The notes under the pieces were generated by a model. That model saw only the letters and a program-made list of their open reading frames with translations. It had not been told where the DNA came from and ran no database searches. Shown here in pieces: positions 62,807 through 64,000 of a stretch of DNA of 64,000 nucleotides. The first letter of the stretch is position 1, and every line of letters starts with the position of its first letter. Source of the stretch: an uncultured Methylophilaceae bacterium (GTDB lineage: Bacteria; Pseudomonadota; Gammaproteobacteria; Burkholderiales; Methylophilaceae); NCBI GenBank assembly GCA_903953055.1, contig CAJBIA010000159.1, forward strand, positions 39,170-103,169. Reading direction: 5' to 3'. Both the position numbers and the translations under genes were made by a program.

Positions 62807-62952
62807 TGGAAATGCCGCGGGGTGACGGTTTCTGTTGTGTTGATTCCTCTTGAATTAATACCACTACAATCTCTTATTCTAACGAGCCACACGCTCGGCA
62901 TTTTCATTTCAATATTGGCGCTCGGGGACGTACGCCTTTAATAGGGATGATA

Positions 62953-64000
62953 ATGAAAAAAACCACGAAAGCTTGCCTCATAGGCTTGCTTTTTAGCACC
63001 TCAAGTCTTGCTGTACCAACATCCATTTATGCTGATAGCGTAGTGATCACAGCTAGCCGAATACCGCAACTACGTGAAAATGTCATTGGCGACATTTCCG
63101 TCATCACTCAGCAGGAAATAGAAACTGCGGGGCAATCAACACTTACCGAAATATTGCAAACTCAACCTGGCGTCGAGATTGAATCTAATGGAGGCATGGG
63201 ATCACTTTCGAACATAAGACTTCGTGGTAACAATATTCAATCAGTTGTGGTTCTTATTGATGGAATGCGCGTATCCGCAGCCGCCAATGGGTTAACAAAT
63301 TTCAGCCAAATATCCTTAGACCAAGTTGATCACATTGAAATATTAAGAGGTGCGGCATCAAGTCTTTATGGATCCGATGCAATTGGTGGGGTTATTCAAA
63401 TTTTCACAAAGCACGGTAGCCAAGGAACACATATTTCTGCAAGTGCTGGATATGGTAGTTACAATACAAAGAAAGCCTCTACAAACATTAGTGGCTCGGT
63501 TAATGAGACAAGCTATTCCATTGGCGTTGCATCCGTTACCAGCGATAGCATTTCATCAATAAAACTACATAGTGGCCAAGATGCAGATAGAGATGCTTAT
63601 CGCAATCTAAGCTTTAACGGCAATATCACACACCGAATTATTAATGGCCATGAAATTAGCTTTCAAGCATTTTCGAATGAAGGCCATATTAATCTAGATG
63701 GTAATAACTTTCCCGCTTATCAAAACAATAGACAACAAATTTTTGCGATTAATAGTAAAAACATACTGTCTGACTTTTGGCGGAGTAATTTCAAGCTTGG
63801 CCAAAGTATTGATATCGCAAATGCCTATGGAGATTTCGGCATCAGCAATACAAAATCAACGCAAAATCAAATCTACTGGCAAAATGAATTAAAACTGCCT
63901 TTAGGCAATTTGCTTTTAGCGTACGACCGCATTGAAGATAAAATCAATGCAACAACTGACTATTCCTTTAAGAGTCGTATCAATGATGGCTTTGTGGCTA
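62953..64000 (+). CDS. btuB: TonB-dependent receptor, vitamin B12 BtuB-like (3' truncated by window; absent from ORF track)
   Basis: Frame from ATG 62953 (or 62947): MKKTTKACLIGLLFSTSSLAVPTSIYADSVVITASRIPQLRENVIGDISVITQQEIETAGQSTLTEILQTQPGVEIESNGGMGSLSNIRLRGNNIQSVVVLIDGMRVSAAANGLTNFSQISLDQVDHIEILRGAASSLYGSDAIGGVIQIFTK; open to the window end. Confidence 0.93.
   Translation, partial: MKKTTKACLIGLLFSTSSLAVPTSIYADSVVITASRIPQLRENVIGDISVITQQEIETAGQSTLTEILQTQPGVEIESNGGMGSLSNIRLRGNNIQSVVVLIDGMRVSAAANGLTNFSQISLDQVDHIEILRGAASSLYGSDAIGGVIQIFTKHGSQGTHISASAGYGSYNTKKASTNISGSVNETSYSIGVASVTSDSISSIKLHSGQDADRDAYRNLSFNGNITHRIINGHEISFQAFSNEGHINLDGNNFPAYQNNRQQIFAINSKNILSDFWRSNFKLGQSIDIANAYGDFGISNTKSTQNQIYWQNELKLPLGNLLLAYDRIEDKINATTDYSFKSRINDGFVA

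Noticed and set aside
63350-63892. Two short plus-strand ORFs listed in the track (63350-63562 and 63698-63892)
   Set aside because: Out-of-frame readings inside the truncated btuB-like gene, which explains this region.
1-64000. Prophage, transposon, CRISPR, toxin-antitoxin or defence island
   Set aside because: No integrase (other than XerC), transposase, direct-repeat array, Cas or phage structural motifs seen in any listed frame; gene content is core-like throughout.

Overview
The window is a gene-dense chromosomal segment, most likely from a betaproteobacterium. Gene order (fmt-rsmB-DUF4390-ntrYX, lptCAB-rpoN-hpf-PTS, metK/ahcY/metF) suggests a Methylophilaceae-like methylotroph; this placement is inference. 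I found no prophage, IS element, CRISPR array, defence island or tRNA. Content is mainly housekeeping: LPS transport, a regulatory PTS, the methyl cycle, efflux, SoxYZ, NtrYX and zapA/zapB-like genes. Four RNA-level features stand out: an SAH riboswitch upstream of ahcY, a 6S RNA downstream of zapA (minus strand), a cobalamin riboswitch, and the BtuB-like receptor gene it precedes. That receptor gene runs off the right edge and is missing from the ORF track. The best leads are: (1) an NtrX-type regulator whose AAA+ domain has lost the Walker A lysine, the Walker B aspartate, the GAFTGA loop and the arginine-finger segment, while its receiver and Fis domains, its kinase NtrY and RpoN look intact; (2) a DUF3108 protein with a TonB/TolA-like SxxxH transmembrane anchor; (3) candidate riboswitch expression platforms; (4) a ZnuD-like receptor paired with a small secreted Cys/His protein; (5) unusual basic C-terminal tails on LptC and on an RsmB paralog. 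All family calls come from reading motifs and were not checked by database search.
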